From positions 1-51,298 of the forward strand of contig DVFW01000047.1 in NCBI GenBank assembly GCA_018713055.1: a DNA stretch of 51,298 nt. The letters are read 5' to 3'. Position numbers and translations under genes: made by a program. The notes beneath the pieces were generated by a model. That model saw nothing but the letters and a program-made list of their open reading frames with translations. It made no database searches and had not been told where the DNA came from. This DNA comes from Scatavimonas merdigallinarum (GTDB lineage Bacteria; Bacillota; Clostridia; Oscillospirales; Acutalibacteraceae). Below are positions 9,373 through 19,272 of the stretch, piece after piece (the stretch's first letter is position 1; every line of letters begins with the position of its first letter).

Positions 9373-11430
9373 TCAATAGTACTCGTAGGGGTCTGTAGGT
9401 TCTTCCGGCGACCACCATGTTTCCGGTTCTGTGGGCGCTTCCGTGGGCGCCTCCGTGGGTGGTTCCGTTGTCGGATATACATAATCATACCTTGTGGTTG
9501 TAACCTCTTGCGTATCAAAATTGACAACATATTCCCTGTAGACATTGCCGTCAAGATCAACCACCACATTTGTATTTCCTGTGCCGGTGACCTCTATGGT
9601 ATATGTGCTGTTATACTTTGGAACAACATATTTGGAATAGGTCTCATTGACAACGCCGTCCACCGTAACGCGCAGGAACACTGTGTCTTCCACATCTTCA
9701 GGAAGATCTACATAAATTTGCACAGTGGATTCACGGCTGATGCCTCTTGCCACAATCAGTTTAACGGTTGATCCGGCTTCGAGCCTTGTATCATATAACG
9801 GGCTTTGCGCAATAACCGTATCCTGCGGCTTATCGACTTCATCGTTGTACTCATAGTCCACGACAAAGCCGTTTTCCGTTTCCAGTGTATACTTGGCTTC
9901 GTCAAGCGTTTTACCCAGAACATTGGGTACCGGAATCTTCGTGGCCTCCGTATTTTTTGTCCTGCTTACAAAGATTTTAACAACCGAGTCCACCTCAACC
10001 TCGGAACCGGCTTTTGGGGATGTATCCCGCACCATTCCTTCTGCGGTGGAGTCGTCGAGCACGTAAATAATCTCTGTCTCCAGATTTTTCTGTTCAATTT
10101 TCTGCCTGGCAGAATCCTCTGGTTCGCCGTTTACATATGGCACGGAAACAAGGGTGTTTGTACTGTTAACCGTAAGCGTAATCACAGAGCCTTCCCGGAT
10201 CATTTTATTGCTGGGTTCAGGATCCTGCTTTAAGATTGTGCCAACTGCCTGGTCCGGGTCAAAAGAATTTTGAATTTCCCATGTAAATTTATATTCCGGG
10301 TTGTTTCTGACGTCGTCTATATTCTGTCCTACAAAGTTTGGAATTGGAACTGCAGCGCTGGCATCGCCCTCACATGCATTGAACAGAGCGACTACCACAC
10401 ATACAATTGCTACCAGCGCAAAGGATAATACCACACCAATGACAATATTGGTTGTGGGCGATTTTCTTTTTTCCGCTTCTTCCTGTATATTTTCAAAGCT
10501 GTCGTCATATTTTTTGCGGTCAACCGCACGCACATCGTGAATTGCATCTGCTATTTTGGCAGGCTCTTCATTTGTAAGATACGTATATTCAAAGCGTATG
10601 CTTGGATTTTGCCTGAACAATTCAATGTCTTTGAGCATTTCCCCCGCCGTCTGGTAACGCTGACGCGGGTCTTTTTGCATGGCTTTAATTGTAATTTCTT
10701 CCAGGCCGTCCGGTATGGAGGGATTGATCTCCTGAGGCGGCCTGGGATTTGATTGCAGCTGCATAATTGCCACGGAAACCGCATTATCTGCTTCAAACGG
10801 CAATTTTCCCGTGATCATTTCATACAGCATAACCCCCACTGAATAAATATCGGACTTTCCGTCGGTCAAATCGCCCCTGGCCTGTTCCGGTGCAATATAA
10901 TGCACAGAGCCAATCGCCTTGTCTGTCATGGTGCGGGTCTCCATATTGGAAAAACGTGCAATCCCAAAATCGGTAACCTTAATCGTACCGTCCTGCAAAA
11001 GCATAATATTTTGCGGCTTAATATCCCGGTGGACAATACCTTTTTCGTGTGCATGCTGCAAGGCCTGCAAAATTTGTACGGTAAAATGCACCGCTTCTTT
11101 CCAATTGATTTGCTGCTGATTGTCAATATATTCTTTAAGCGTGATCCCGTCAATATACTCCATAACGATATACTGGATCATATCGCCAAAACTAACGTCA
11201 TAAACCTTTACAATATTGGGGTGTGACAGCACGGCAATTGCTTTGGATTCATTTTTAAAACGCCGCACAAATTCTTCACTGGCGGAAAATTCATCTTTGA
11301 GAATTTTAATGGCAACGACCCGGTCGTCAATTGTGTCATACGCGCGGTATACCATGGCCATACCGCCCACACCAATAAGTTCGTGTATTTCATAACGACT
11401 GTCCAGCTTTTTCCCCGAATACTTATCCAT
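9373..11430 (-). CDS. prkC: PASTA-domain Ser/Thr protein kinase (PrkC/Stk family)
   Basis: A membrane kinase that senses peptidoglycan or lipid II outside the cell. The kinase domain spans residues 13-275 with GVGGMA (P-loop), K42, HRDIKPQN (134-141) and DFGIA (154-158). A basic juxtamembrane stretch leads to one transmembrane helix (about 329-350). Three extracellular PASTA domains follow (about 361-575), then a beta-rich domain and a Pro/Glu/Thr tail with repeated PTEAPTE. The ATG at 11430 follows GGGAG at 8 bases; a GTG nine bases upstream overlaps that site and is unlikely. It lies 14 bases after prpC, its cognate phosphatase. Confidence 0.95.
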   Translation of the reverse strand: MDKYSGKKLDSRYEIHELIGVGGMAMVYRAYDTIDDRVVAIKILKDEFSASEEFVRRFKNESKAIAVLSHPNIVKVYDVSFGDMIQYIVMEYIDGITLKEYIDNQQQINWKEAVHFTVQILQALQHAHEKGIVHRDIKPQNIMLLQDGTIKVTDFGIARFSNMETRTMTDKAIGSVHYIAPEQARGDLTDGKSDIYSVGVMLYEMITGKLPFEADNAVSVAIMQLQSNPRPPQEINPSIPDGLEEITIKAMQKDPRQRYQTAGEMLKDIELFRQNPSIRFEYTYLTNEEPAKIADAIHDVRAVDRKKYDDSFENIQEEAEKRKSPTTNIVIGVVLSFALVAIVCVVVALFNACEGDASAAVPIPNFVGQNIDDVRNNPEYKFTWEIQNSFDPDQAVGTILKQDPEPSNKMIREGSVITLTVNSTNTLVSVPYVNGEPEDSARQKIEQKNLETEIIYVLDDSTAEGMVRDTSPKAGSEVEVDSVVKIFVSRTKNTEATKIPVPNVLGKTLDEAKYTLETENGFVVDYEYNDEVDKPQDTVIAQSPLYDTRLEAGSTVKLIVARGISRESTVQIYVDLPEDVEDTVFLRVTVDGVVNETYSKYVVPKYNSTYTIEVTGTGNTNVVVDLDGNVYREYVVNFDTQEVTTTRYDYVYPTTEPPTEAPTEAPTEPETWWSPEEPTDPYEYY

Positions 11431-11444
11431 CCATCTCACTCCCG

Positions 11445-12179
11445 TTACTGTTGTGCAGTTATTACGGCAACTGTTATATTATCGCTGCCGCCCAGCCCCT
11501 TTGCACCTTCTACCAACGCCTGCGTAAACGCATCTGCACTGTTTTCCAAAGACAGCCTGACAATTTCTTCCGGCGTCAGGTAGTTGGTAAGCCCATCCGA
11601 GCAAAGCAAAATTTTGTCGCCCGGTTCAAACGGCGCTTCTATATAATCAAGATGTATCTGCGGTACAATGCCAAGCGCCCTTGTAATATAATTTTTATTG
11701 GGATGCACCATCGCCTGCTCCGGCGTCAGTTCGCCTTTTTCAACCATTTCCTGCACGACGGAATGGTCAACTGTTAATTGCTGTATTTTATTTTCGCGTA
11801 TAGCATACACACGGCTGTCCCCCACATGGACAATATGCGCCTTATTTTCCTTCACAAGCACCAATTCTATCGTCGTACCCATGCCGCGCAACATCTGGTC
11901 TGCCTTTTGCATTTCATACAGTTTGCTGTTGGCACGCTGGACGACCCCTGTCAGAAGGTCAACAGTCTGGTCGTTTGTCAGCGCTTTGTCATATTCCTGC
12001 GTAAGAAATTGCGCCACTGTTTCCACTGCAACTTCGCTTGCAACATTCCCGCCGTTTGCACCGCCCATACCGTCGCAGACAACGGCCCATACGGCCTGAT
12101 CTGAAAAACTGCCGCATTTGCATGCGTCCTGGTTGGATGTTCTGACAAGCCCTATGTCGCTTTTTAAGTAAACCTCCAA
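11445..12179 (-). CDS. prpC: PP2C-type protein phosphatase (PrpC/Stp family)
   Basis: A manganese-dependent phosphatase that reverses PrkC phosphorylation. The metal-site motifs are present: SNQD (15-18), CDGMGG (35-40), GDSRVY (120-125), CSDGL (193-197) and GGSDNIT (230-236). The 244-residue length is normal. The start is TTG at 12179, placed 8 bases after a perfect AAAGGAGG. The ATG just after that site is out of frame. The gene sits between rlmN and prkC as in Bacillus. Confidence 0.95.
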   Translation of the reverse strand: MEVYLKSDIGLVRTSNQDACKCGSFSDQAVWAVVCDGMGGANGGNVASEVAVETVAQFLTQEYDKALTNDQTVDLLTGVVQRANSKLYEMQKADQMLRGMGTTIELVLVKENKAHIVHVGDSRVYAIRENKIQQLTVDHSVVQEMVEKGELTPEQAMVHPNKNYITRALGIVPQIHLDYIEAPFEPGDKILLCSDGLTNYLTPEEIVRLSLENSADAFTQALVEGAKGLGGSDNITVAVITAQQ

Positions 12180-12214
12180 GCTGTCATCCTCCTTTGCTTA
12201 GTATTTTATAAAAA

Positions 12215-13270
12215 TTACGTTTTATCAGCATTGTTTTTCCGGGAAGTCTCTGTAGATTTTCCCTTCAACTGGCCGCATGAAGCTCCAATATCGGCGCCAA
12301 GGGTGCGCCTTACGGTTGCTGTGATCCCGTTTTTTTCAAGTATATTGCAAAAGGCCACCTGCCGTTTGGGGCCGCTCTTCCTGTAAGACGCGCCGTTGAT
12401 TGTGTTAACAGGGATCAGATTGACATGGCAAAGCATCCCCTTGAGCAGCGTTACAAGCTCGTAAGCACATACATCTGTATCGTTGAAATCTTCTATCATA
12501 GCGTATTCAAACGATATACGCCTTCCGGTCTTATGAATATAGTACCTGCAGGCTTCCATAAGCACCGCAATGGGGTATTTTTTGTTTACGGGCATGATTT
12601 GTGTGCGCATGCGGTCATTTGGCGCATGCAAAGACACCGAAAGCGTCAACTGCAAACGTTTGTCAGCCAGCACCCGGATTTTATGTGCCAAACCACAGGT
12701 AGACAGCGTAATATGGCGCATGCCAATATTCAAACCATTGTCGGATGTGACCAACCTGATAAACCGCAGAACATTGTCAAAATTGTCCAACGGCTCGCCC
12801 ATACCCATTAAGACAATATTGGAAATTCGGATATGGCAGTCTTTTTGCGCCGCCTGAATTTGCGCCAGCATTTCGCTGGGCTCCAAATTTCTGATAAAAC
12901 CGTTCTGGCCGGTCGCGCAAAACGTACAGCCCATTTTACAGCCGGCCTGTGTTGAAACGCACAGCGTATACCCAAAATGATAATTCATTAATACGGCTTC
13001 AACATAGGCACCGTCATGCAGACGATACAAATATTTTATTGTATCATCATAACAAGAAATGTATTTTTTTTCAATACTTGCAACAGAAATGTAATAAATC
13101 TCGCTGAGCTTTACCCGCACATTTTTAGGTATATTCAGCATTTCGTCAAAACTTTCTACAGACTTTTCATGCAGCCATTTAAAAATCTGCTGCGCCCGGT
13201 AAGGTTTTAGTGCAAGCCGTGCAAGCGACTGTGTAAGCTCTTCCACCGTTAACGATTTGATATCTGTCAT
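12215..13270 (-). CDS. rlmN: Dual-specificity 23S rRNA/tRNA adenine-C2 methyltransferase RlmN
   Basis: A radical-SAM enzyme that methylates A2503 of 23S rRNA and A37 of some tRNAs. The cluster motif C111-x3-C115-x2-C118 (CKMGCTFC) is followed by GMGEPLDN. The second catalytic cysteine of the two-cysteine mechanism is C332 in GASCGQL. An N-terminal helical domain (1-90) binds RNA. The 351-residue length is normal, and the gene starts 7 bases after rsmB ends. Confidence 0.96.
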   Translation of the reverse strand: MTDIKSLTVEELTQSLARLALKPYRAQQIFKWLHEKSVESFDEMLNIPKNVRVKLSEIYYISVASIEKKYISCYDDTIKYLYRLHDGAYVEAVLMNYHFGYTLCVSTQAGCKMGCTFCATGQNGFIRNLEPSEMLAQIQAAQKDCHIRISNIVLMGMGEPLDNFDNVLRFIRLVTSDNGLNIGMRHITLSTCGLAHKIRVLADKRLQLTLSVSLHAPNDRMRTQIMPVNKKYPIAVLMEACRYYIHKTGRRISFEYAMIEDFNDTDVCAYELVTLLKGMLCHVNLIPVNTINGASYRKSGPKRQVAFCNILEKNGITATVRRTLGADIGASCGQLKGKSTETSRKNNADKT

Positions 13271-13277
13271 ACCCCGT

Positions 13278-14618
13278 TCACATCCTTTTAAACGCGCTGA
13301 TAAAAAAGCCGTCTGTCCCGTTTATATGTGGAAAAAGCGTAAGCTCATTATTTTCTTCGTTGATTCCCCTTTTAACGCCCCGCGGCAAGACCAGTTCCAG
13401 AGGTGCAAAGGTTTTATAATTGGTTTTCAAAAATCGCCTGGATATTTCACCGTTTTCCGCAGGATTCAGCGTACAGGTAGAATATATAAGCGTACCACCC
13501 GGCTTTACGAATGCGGCAGAATTGCACAGGATTGCATATTGCAGCTGTGGCAGCGTGGACAAGCCCAAATCGCTTTTATACCGTATTTCAGGTTTCCTGC
13601 GCAATAGCCCCAGACCGGAGCAGGGCACGTCACACAAAACCAAATCGGCGGCCGCCGCGCTTTTACAGGAGTTTGAAGCGGCGTCCCGTACCGATACATG
13701 CACGCTGGACAAATGCAGGCGCTTTGCCATCTGTGCAACAAGCCTGCATTTATGGTCATACAGATCATAGGCGAAAACCTTACCCTTGTCCTGCATAAGC
13801 AAGGCAAAATTCATGCTTTTTCCGCCCGGCGCCGCACATACGTCTATTACAGTTTGTCCTTCTTTGGGAGCAAGCATTTCACACAAAATCTGTGAAGCGC
13901 CGTCCTGTATGTAAAACAGTCCCTGTTTATAGGCCTTTCCATGCTCAATTGCGCCTGTATCGGTAAGCACAACTCCATTTTGCAAGAAGGGTGCGTCCTG
14001 TGCATGAATCCCTTCCTGTTTCAACGCCTGTATTAATGCCGCCTTATTCGTCAGCCCCGTATTGACCCTGGCCGTCAGCGGCGGCCTGCCGTATAGCGAC
14101 TGCAACAGCGCTACGGCAGTTTCCTGTCCGTATGCGTCTACCCAGAGATGTATAATTTTCTGCGGGCAGGCATATTTAATGCTTAAATATTTATATTTAT
14201 CCTTTTGAGGATCTGGTAAAACATATTTCTCCGGCGTGCGGGCTATGTTTCTTAAAACAGCGTTGACCAGGCCGCAGGCAGCATGTAATCCCAGCTTTCT
14301 GGCTAGTCTGACAGATTCATTAACGGCTGCGCTGTCCGGTATTTTATCCATAAAAACAAGCTGAAAAGTTCCCATGCGTAAAATACACCGCACCGCGGGT
14401 TCCACCTTCTGCAGAGGCATTTTCACATAACCATTTAGAATATAATCCAGCGTAAGTTTGCGCTCCAGCACGCCGTAGAACAGAGCCGAGACAAGCGCGG
14501 TATCGCGCCTGTCAAGGCCGCTGCGTTTTACGGCCGCGTTCAGTGCAAGATTGGAATATGCTCCGGAAAGCTCCACCTTCAAAAGCGCCTGCAGCGCCGT
14601 CTTTCTCGCGTCTGCCAT
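13278..14618 (-). CDS. rsmB: 16S rRNA cytosine-C5 methyltransferase RsmB
   Basis: It makes m5C967 in 16S rRNA. Residues 1-135 form the NusB-like RNA-binding domain. The SAM-binding motif DVCAAPGGKS is at 259-268. The two catalytic cysteines are C333 in DVPCSG (motif IV) and C382 in TCTLNPAEN (motif VI). The 446-residue length is typical. It starts three bases after the metallopeptidase gene ends, so the two are probably co-translated. Confidence 0.95.
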   Translation of the reverse strand: MADARKTALQALLKVELSGAYSNLALNAAVKRSGLDRRDTALVSALFYGVLERKLTLDYILNGYVKMPLQKVEPAVRCILRMGTFQLVFMDKIPDSAAVNESVRLARKLGLHAACGLVNAVLRNIARTPEKYVLPDPQKDKYKYLSIKYACPQKIIHLWVDAYGQETAVALLQSLYGRPPLTARVNTGLTNKAALIQALKQEGIHAQDAPFLQNGVVLTDTGAIEHGKAYKQGLFYIQDGASQILCEMLAPKEGQTVIDVCAAPGGKSMNFALLMQDKGKVFAYDLYDHKCRLVAQMAKRLHLSSVHVSVRDAASNSCKSAAAADLVLCDVPCSGLGLLRRKPEIRYKSDLGLSTLPQLQYAILCNSAAFVKPGGTLIYSTCTLNPAENGEISRRFLKTNYKTFAPLELVLPRGVKRGINEENNELTLFPHINGTDGFFISAFKRM

Positions 14619-14621
14619 AGG

Positions 14622-15323
14622 TCAGTTTCTGCGCCGGTTTGCTATTACCAGCAGGCGTAACAAACTCATAATTGCTGTAAAGGCGGCTGCTACATAGGTC
14701 ATTGCCGCAGCGGAAAGCACGCTTTTGGCGCCGTTGTATTCGTTTCCTTCCAGCATGGCGCTATTTTTAATTGCCGCAAGCGCACGCTTGCTTGCATTAA
14801 ATTCCACTGGCAGCGTAACCACGGTAAAAACGACCGACGCCGCATAAAACAGAATCCCCAGATATAAAACCCAGTCGTACTGCACCGGCAGGAACAGTCC
14901 AACAATAATTAAAATCCACGAAATTTTAGAGCCCGCGTTGCAAACGGGAAGGATCGCGCTTCTGAGTCTGTTGGGTAAATATCCCTGCGCATGTTGCACC
15001 GCGTGCCCTGCTTCGTGCGCCGCAACGCCGACGGCTGCAATCGTCGGTGAATCATATACCGGTTCGGACAGGCGAATGGTATTGCTTCTGGGATCAAAAT
15101 GGTCTGTCATTTTGCCTGCCACACGTTCAATCCGCACATTGGTAACGCCGTGTGCCGAAAGCACGCTTTGCGCCGCTTCCACGCCGGTTATACGCCGGGT
15201 ATTGGAAATTTTGGAGTATTTGCTAAAGGCAGAACTTACTTTTGTCTGCGCAATCATGGATATAACCAGGCAAGGCAAAATAAACACAAGGTACGTCCAG
15301 TCAAACCAGTAAAAAAAAGGCAT
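14622..15323 (-). CDS. YugP-type membrane zinc metallopeptidase
   Basis: The HEAGH zinc motif is at residues 103-107 of a 233-residue protein with transmembrane helices near 8-26, 125-145, 148-170 and 205-228. The FDPRSNTIRLS stretch before the catalytic helix and the order of helices match the YugP family, whose substrate is not established. The ATG at 15323 follows GGGAG at 8 bases; the upstream in-frame GTG overlaps that site. Its place between fmt and rsmB is common in Clostridia and absent from Bacillus, which suggests stable co-transcription rather than a proven link to translation. Confidence 0.88.
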   Translation of the reverse strand: MPFFYWFDWTYLVFILPCLVISMIAQTKVSSAFSKYSKISNTRRITGVEAAQSVLSAHGVTNVRIERVAGKMTDHFDPRSNTIRLSEPVYDSPTIAAVGVAAHEAGHAVQHAQGYLPNRLRSAILPVCNAGSKISWILIIVGLFLPVQYDWVLYLGILFYAASVVFTVVTLPVEFNASKRALAAIKNSAMLEGNEYNGAKSVLSAAAMTYVAAAFTAIMSLLRLLVIANRRRN

Positions 15324-15366
15324 TTTATACACTCCCTGTTGAATCTATATGCAAAATACAAACGTC

Positions 15367-16284
15367 TTACAAAAAACTGTCGCCGGGCCGCAGAGGATGC
15401 CCACGCAGGAAATCGGAGGCGGCCATGCGCTTTTTCCCCTCAAGCTGCACCTGCTCAATCACAACGCTTTTCTCACCACAGGCAACGGTAAGCGGCGCAA
15501 TAGACAGCACGGTTCCCGCTTTTCCGCTTTTTTCACACAACCGGGTATGAAAAATTTTCAGTTTTTTCCCACCAATACTGGAAACAGCCACAGGCCAGGC
15601 GTTTAATCCGCGCACCTGGTTATGCACCTGCGTGTTTTTTCGGTTCCAGTCTATAGCACACATGGATTTTTGAAGCATTGGCGCATAAGTGGAAAGGGCG
15701 TCGTCCTGCCTTTTCCCATGCAAAGCTCCAGCCTGCAACGCTGCAAGCGCCTTTATAAGCAGCTGCGCGCCCAGAACAGAAAGCCGGTCATGCAGCTGCG
15801 CCGCCGTTTCGTCCGGCCCGATGGGCAGAGCCTCCTGCAGCAGCATATCACCTGTGTCCAGGCCTTCTTCCATTTGCATAATTGTAATTCCCGATTCCGT
15901 TTCGCCGTTTAAAACGGCCCACTGAATGGGGGCTGCGCCTCTATATTTTGGCAAAAGCGAGGCATGCACATTGACGCAGCCGTACCTGGGAAGAAATAAA
16001 ATCTCTTTTGGCAAGAGCTTCCCATAAGCCGCCACCACAATAATTTCCGGGCAAAGCGCTTTTAAAACCTGCAGTGCCTGCCCGTCTTTAAGCGTAGCCG
16101 GCTGGTAAACGTCTATCCCATGCACCTGAGCACAAACCTTTACAGGCGGCGGCATAAGCGTATAGCCTCTTCCGCGCGGCTTGTCCGGCTGGGTAAAAAC
16201 AGCTCGCACATTGTGCCCGGCCTGTAACAGGGCTTCCAGACACGGTACGGCAAAATCCGGTGTACCCATATATACAATTCGCAT
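15367..16284 (-). CDS. fmt: Methionyl-tRNA formyltransferase
   Basis: It formylates initiator Met-tRNA using 10-formyltetrahydrofolate. The start MRIVYMGTPDFA, the folate-site stretch NVHASLLPKYRGAAPI (N105 and H107 catalytic) and the GLDTGDML loop carrying the catalytic Asp are all present. The C-terminal OB-like tRNA-binding domain (about 205-305) is complete. It directly follows def, which removes the formyl group after translation. Confidence 0.96.
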   Translation of the reverse strand: MRIVYMGTPDFAVPCLEALLQAGHNVRAVFTQPDKPRGRGYTLMPPPVKVCAQVHGIDVYQPATLKDGQALQVLKALCPEIIVVAAYGKLLPKEILFLPRYGCVNVHASLLPKYRGAAPIQWAVLNGETESGITIMQMEEGLDTGDMLLQEALPIGPDETAAQLHDRLSVLGAQLLIKALAALQAGALHGKRQDDALSTYAPMLQKSMCAIDWNRKNTQVHNQVRGLNAWPVAVSSIGGKKLKIFHTRLCEKSGKAGTVLSIAPLTVACGEKSVVIEQVQLEGKKRMAASDFLRGHPLRPGDSFL

Positions 16285-16325
16285 GCTATCAGTCCTTATT
16301 TAAATATATGCAATTTATTTTAAAT

Positions 16326-16793
16326 TTATTGCTCCAGCTCTTCCGGGGAAAGTTTGCGGACGACCTTTGTTAAAAAAAGGATCCCGTCAAGATGGTCAAT
16401 TTCGTGGCAAAAAGCTTTGGCAAGAAGAGCTTTTCCACTTATCGTAAAACTTTTGCCGTTGCGATCCTGCGCACGGACTGTGACATGCATCGGCCTTTTG
16501 GTAATCCCCCACTGCCCCGGGCAGGAAAGGCAGCCCTCTACCTCATATTGCGTTCCGCTTTCTGTAATAATCTCCGGATTTACAAGTTCAATCACGCCTT
16601 CGCCCACATCTATTACAACTACGCGGCGCAGCACGCCCACCTGAGGCGCTGCCAATCCTACACCGTTTGCCTGATGCAGCGTTTCGGCCATATCATCCAG
16701 AAGCTGCGCAAGGCGCGCATCAAAGTTTTCTACTTTACGGCAAACCTTTTCTAAAATGGGATCCCCCTGTTTGACTATATTTCTGATCGCCAT
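16326..16793 (-). CDS. def: Peptide deformylase
   Basis: It removes the formyl group from nascent proteins. The three motifs are present: GVGLAAPQ (44-51), EGCLS with the metal-binding C88 (86-90), and HEIDH with H130, E131 and H134. The 155-residue length fits short type-1/3 deformylases. Of three in-frame ATGs, the one at 16793 (MAIRNIVKQGDP) has AAAGGA at 8 bases and matches the family N-terminus. It begins 13 bases after priA ends. Confidence 0.95.
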   Translation of the reverse strand: MAIRNIVKQGDPILEKVCRKVENFDARLAQLLDDMAETLHQANGVGLAAPQVGVLRRVVVIDVGEGVIELVNPEIITESGTQYEVEGCLSCPGQWGITKRPMHVTVRAQDRNGKSFTISGKALLAKAFCHEIDHLDGILFLTKVVRKLSPEELEQ

Positions 16794-16806
16794 ATCTATC
16801 ATCCTT

Positions 16807-19272
16807 TTATAATATAGAATCCGGATTGATATCCGCATATACAAAAACGCTTGTATATTTGCTGTTTTTACTAAAACTGGTCAGTAAACGCGCAATCATG
16901 GCGCGAAAATCCCTGCTGTTTCTGCATTTGATTACCAGCTTATGCCTGTATTTATGATTAACGCGCCTGACCGCCGCCGGGGACGGCCCCAGCACGCGAA
17001 GCGGCAGAGAAGAATACTCCTCCTTTGCCAAGGCGCATAACGCCAAAGTAAAATCGTTTGCCGCACCGGCGGTTGTTTCTTCATTTTCGCCTATAAATCC
17101 CACCATACAGATATCTGCCAGCGGCGGGTAAAGCATAGCCTTGCGCATTGCGATCTCCGTTTCAAAAAAAGCGTCATAATCCTGCGCCGCTGCAAGACGG
17201 ATCACCGGATTTTCCGGCGTAAACGTCTGAATGACCGCTCTTCCCTTGGCTTTACCCCTGCCGGAGCGCCCAACCACCTGTGTTAAAAGCGAAAACGCGC
17301 GTTCATAGCTTCTAAAATCGTCATTGTAAAGCGCCTGGTCCGCATTTAACACACCAACCAGCGTAACATTGGGAAAATCGAGCCCTTTCGCCACCATCTG
17401 GGTTCCGACCATAATATCGTATTCCCCCTGCGCAAACTGCCGCAGCAACTTTTCATGCGAATATCTGGACATAGTAGCGTCCGCATCCAGCCGCAGAACC
17501 CTTGCTTCCGGCAAAAGCTGCAAAAGCGTTTGCTCCGCACGCTGCGTCCCAGTTCCGCTGTAACGCAGGCCGTGCTTGTGGCAGGACGGGCATTCGTCTG
17601 TAAAGCGCTGCGAGTAACCGCAGTAATGGCACATCAGCCTGTTGTTTGCCGAATGGTACGTTAAAGAGATCGAACAATTCGGGCAAAGCGCCACTTCCTT
17701 GCAGTGCCGGCACGCCACAAAGGTATTATGCCCACGGCGGTTTAATAAAAGAATCGACTGCTTGCCGGCTTCCAGATTTTCGGTAAGCCCCTGCAGCAGC
17801 AGCGAAGAAAAGCCCGTATGATTTCCCTGTTCAGCCTCTATATACATATCCGCTGTCAAAACGTCCGGCAATTGCGCGCTTCCATAACGTTTTTTTAATA
17901 CGTGCAGCGAATAGCGCCCTGTTTTTGCCTGGTAAAAGCTTTCTACCGACGGTGTTGCAGAAGACAGCAAAAGCAGACAATGATGGTTTGCGCATCTGCG
18001 CTTTGCAACTTCTCTTGCATGGTAACGCGGCGCAGATTCCGATTTATAAGTATATTCCTGCTCTTCGTCCATTATGATTAACCCAAGCTGTTCAAACGGT
18101 GCAAAAACGGCGCTTCTGGTCCCAATTGCAACTTTTGCATGGCCTCTGCGAACCCGCTTCCATTCATCCAGCCGTTCACCCATGGACAGGCCGCTGTGAA
18201 AAACAGCTACGCCATCCCCGTACCGTGCGCGAAACAGCGCAATCATCTGCGGCGTAAGCGCAATTTCCGGGACCATGACGATCACGCCTTTGCCGTCACC
18301 GCATACTTTATCGATCAGGCGCATAAAAACAGACGTTTTTCCCGAACCGGTAATGCCATACAGCAGCGATACACTCTCTTTTCCCTGCATATATTTTTCA
18401 AGCAACTGCTCATATGCTTTCTGCTGCTCTTGCGTTAAAACAATTGTACGATCGGACTTGGATATCTCCTGCGCATACTGCGGCATGCGCAACACCTCTG
18501 CATGAAAATACTGCGCAACGCCTTTTTTTACGAGCGCGTCGCACACAGAACGGGTTACGCCTGTAAAATAACAGATCTCTTTTAAAGAAACAGCGTCTGT
18601 CATCTGTAAAAGTGCAACAACTTCTTCCTGCTTTGGGGACAGTTTTTTCCCTTGCAAAGCTCCATCTGCCAGGCAAATCATTTTTTCAGACGCGTCCTGC
18701 ACCCTGCGCACCGTACCATCTGTCCTGCACAGAAGGCCTTTGCGCACCATATTATCCGGCAGAGGGGAATCCACAGCAAGTCCCATAGCTTCTAACAGCA
18801 GGTCTTTTTTCACAGGTTCCCTGCGGCTTTGCAGAAAAGCAAGCACCGCGCACTCCTGTTGTGAAAGGCTGTTTAAACGCTCTTCTGGCTGCGCATGCGT
18901 ATTAACGCTGTACAGCGGCGTAATTTTATATTGTATGCCTGCCGGCAGCATGGCTTTAACTGCGTCGTAATACGTGCAAAAGCAATGCTCCCGGATAAAA
19001 AGGGCAAGCTGCGCAAGTTCTGCAGTTAAAATAGGTTGCTCGTCCAAAACGCAGGATATTTCCTTCAGCTGCGTTTCCCCCGCAGCGGCGGCAAGCCGCA
19101 GGACAAACCCCTGTCTTGCCCGGTTGCCTTTGGCAAACGGAACAAGCACCCTGCTGCCCACGGCCACTTTGCGTACAAGAGTCTGCGGGATTATATAACT
19201 GAAAAGCCTGTCAAAATGATAGGCGGTTTTTTCGACAGCGACCTGTGCAATCAACAAGGTTTGTTCAGTCAT
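16807..19272 (-). CDS. priA: Primosomal protein N', replication-restart helicase PriA
   Basis: It rebuilds replication forks away from oriC. The order is a DNA-binding domain (1-110), winged helix, Walker A GITGSGKT (306-313), the helicase box DEEQ (402-405) and eight zinc-binding cysteines (521, 524, 530, 533, 548, 551, 561, 564), then helicase motifs V-VI (QVVGRSGRGKAKG). At 821 residues it is complete. Most PriA proteins have DEEH in motif II; the Gln here is unusual. The ATG at 19272 overlaps the rpoZ stop by 8 bases. Bacillus has coaBC between rpoZ and priA; it is missing here. Confidence 0.95.
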   Translation of the reverse strand: MTEQTLLIAQVAVEKTAYHFDRLFSYIIPQTLVRKVAVGSRVLVPFAKGNRARQGFVLRLAAAAGETQLKEISCVLDEQPILTAELAQLALFIREHCFCTYYDAVKAMLPAGIQYKITPLYSVNTHAQPEERLNSLSQQECAVLAFLQSRREPVKKDLLLEAMGLAVDSPLPDNMVRKGLLCRTDGTVRRVQDASEKMICLADGALQGKKLSPKQEEVVALLQMTDAVSLKEICYFTGVTRSVCDALVKKGVAQYFHAEVLRMPQYAQEISKSDRTIVLTQEQQKAYEQLLEKYMQGKESVSLLYGITGSGKTSVFMRLIDKVCGDGKGVIVMVPEIALTPQMIALFRARYGDGVAVFHSGLSMGERLDEWKRVRRGHAKVAIGTRSAVFAPFEQLGLIIMDEEQEYTYKSESAPRYHAREVAKRRCANHHCLLLLSSATPSVESFYQAKTGRYSLHVLKKRYGSAQLPDVLTADMYIEAEQGNHTGFSSLLLQGLTENLEAGKQSILLLNRRGHNTFVACRHCKEVALCPNCSISLTYHSANNRLMCHYCGYSQRFTDECPSCHKHGLRYSGTGTQRAEQTLLQLLPEARVLRLDADATMSRYSHEKLLRQFAQGEYDIMVGTQMVAKGLDFPNVTLVGVLNADQALYNDDFRSYERAFSLLTQVVGRSGRGKAKGRAVIQTFTPENPVIRLAAAQDYDAFFETEIAMRKAMLYPPLADICMVGFIGENEETTAGAANDFTLALCALAKEEYSSLPLRVLGPSPAAVRRVNHKYRHKLVIKCRNSRDFRAMIARLLTSFSKNSKYTSVFVYADINPDSIL

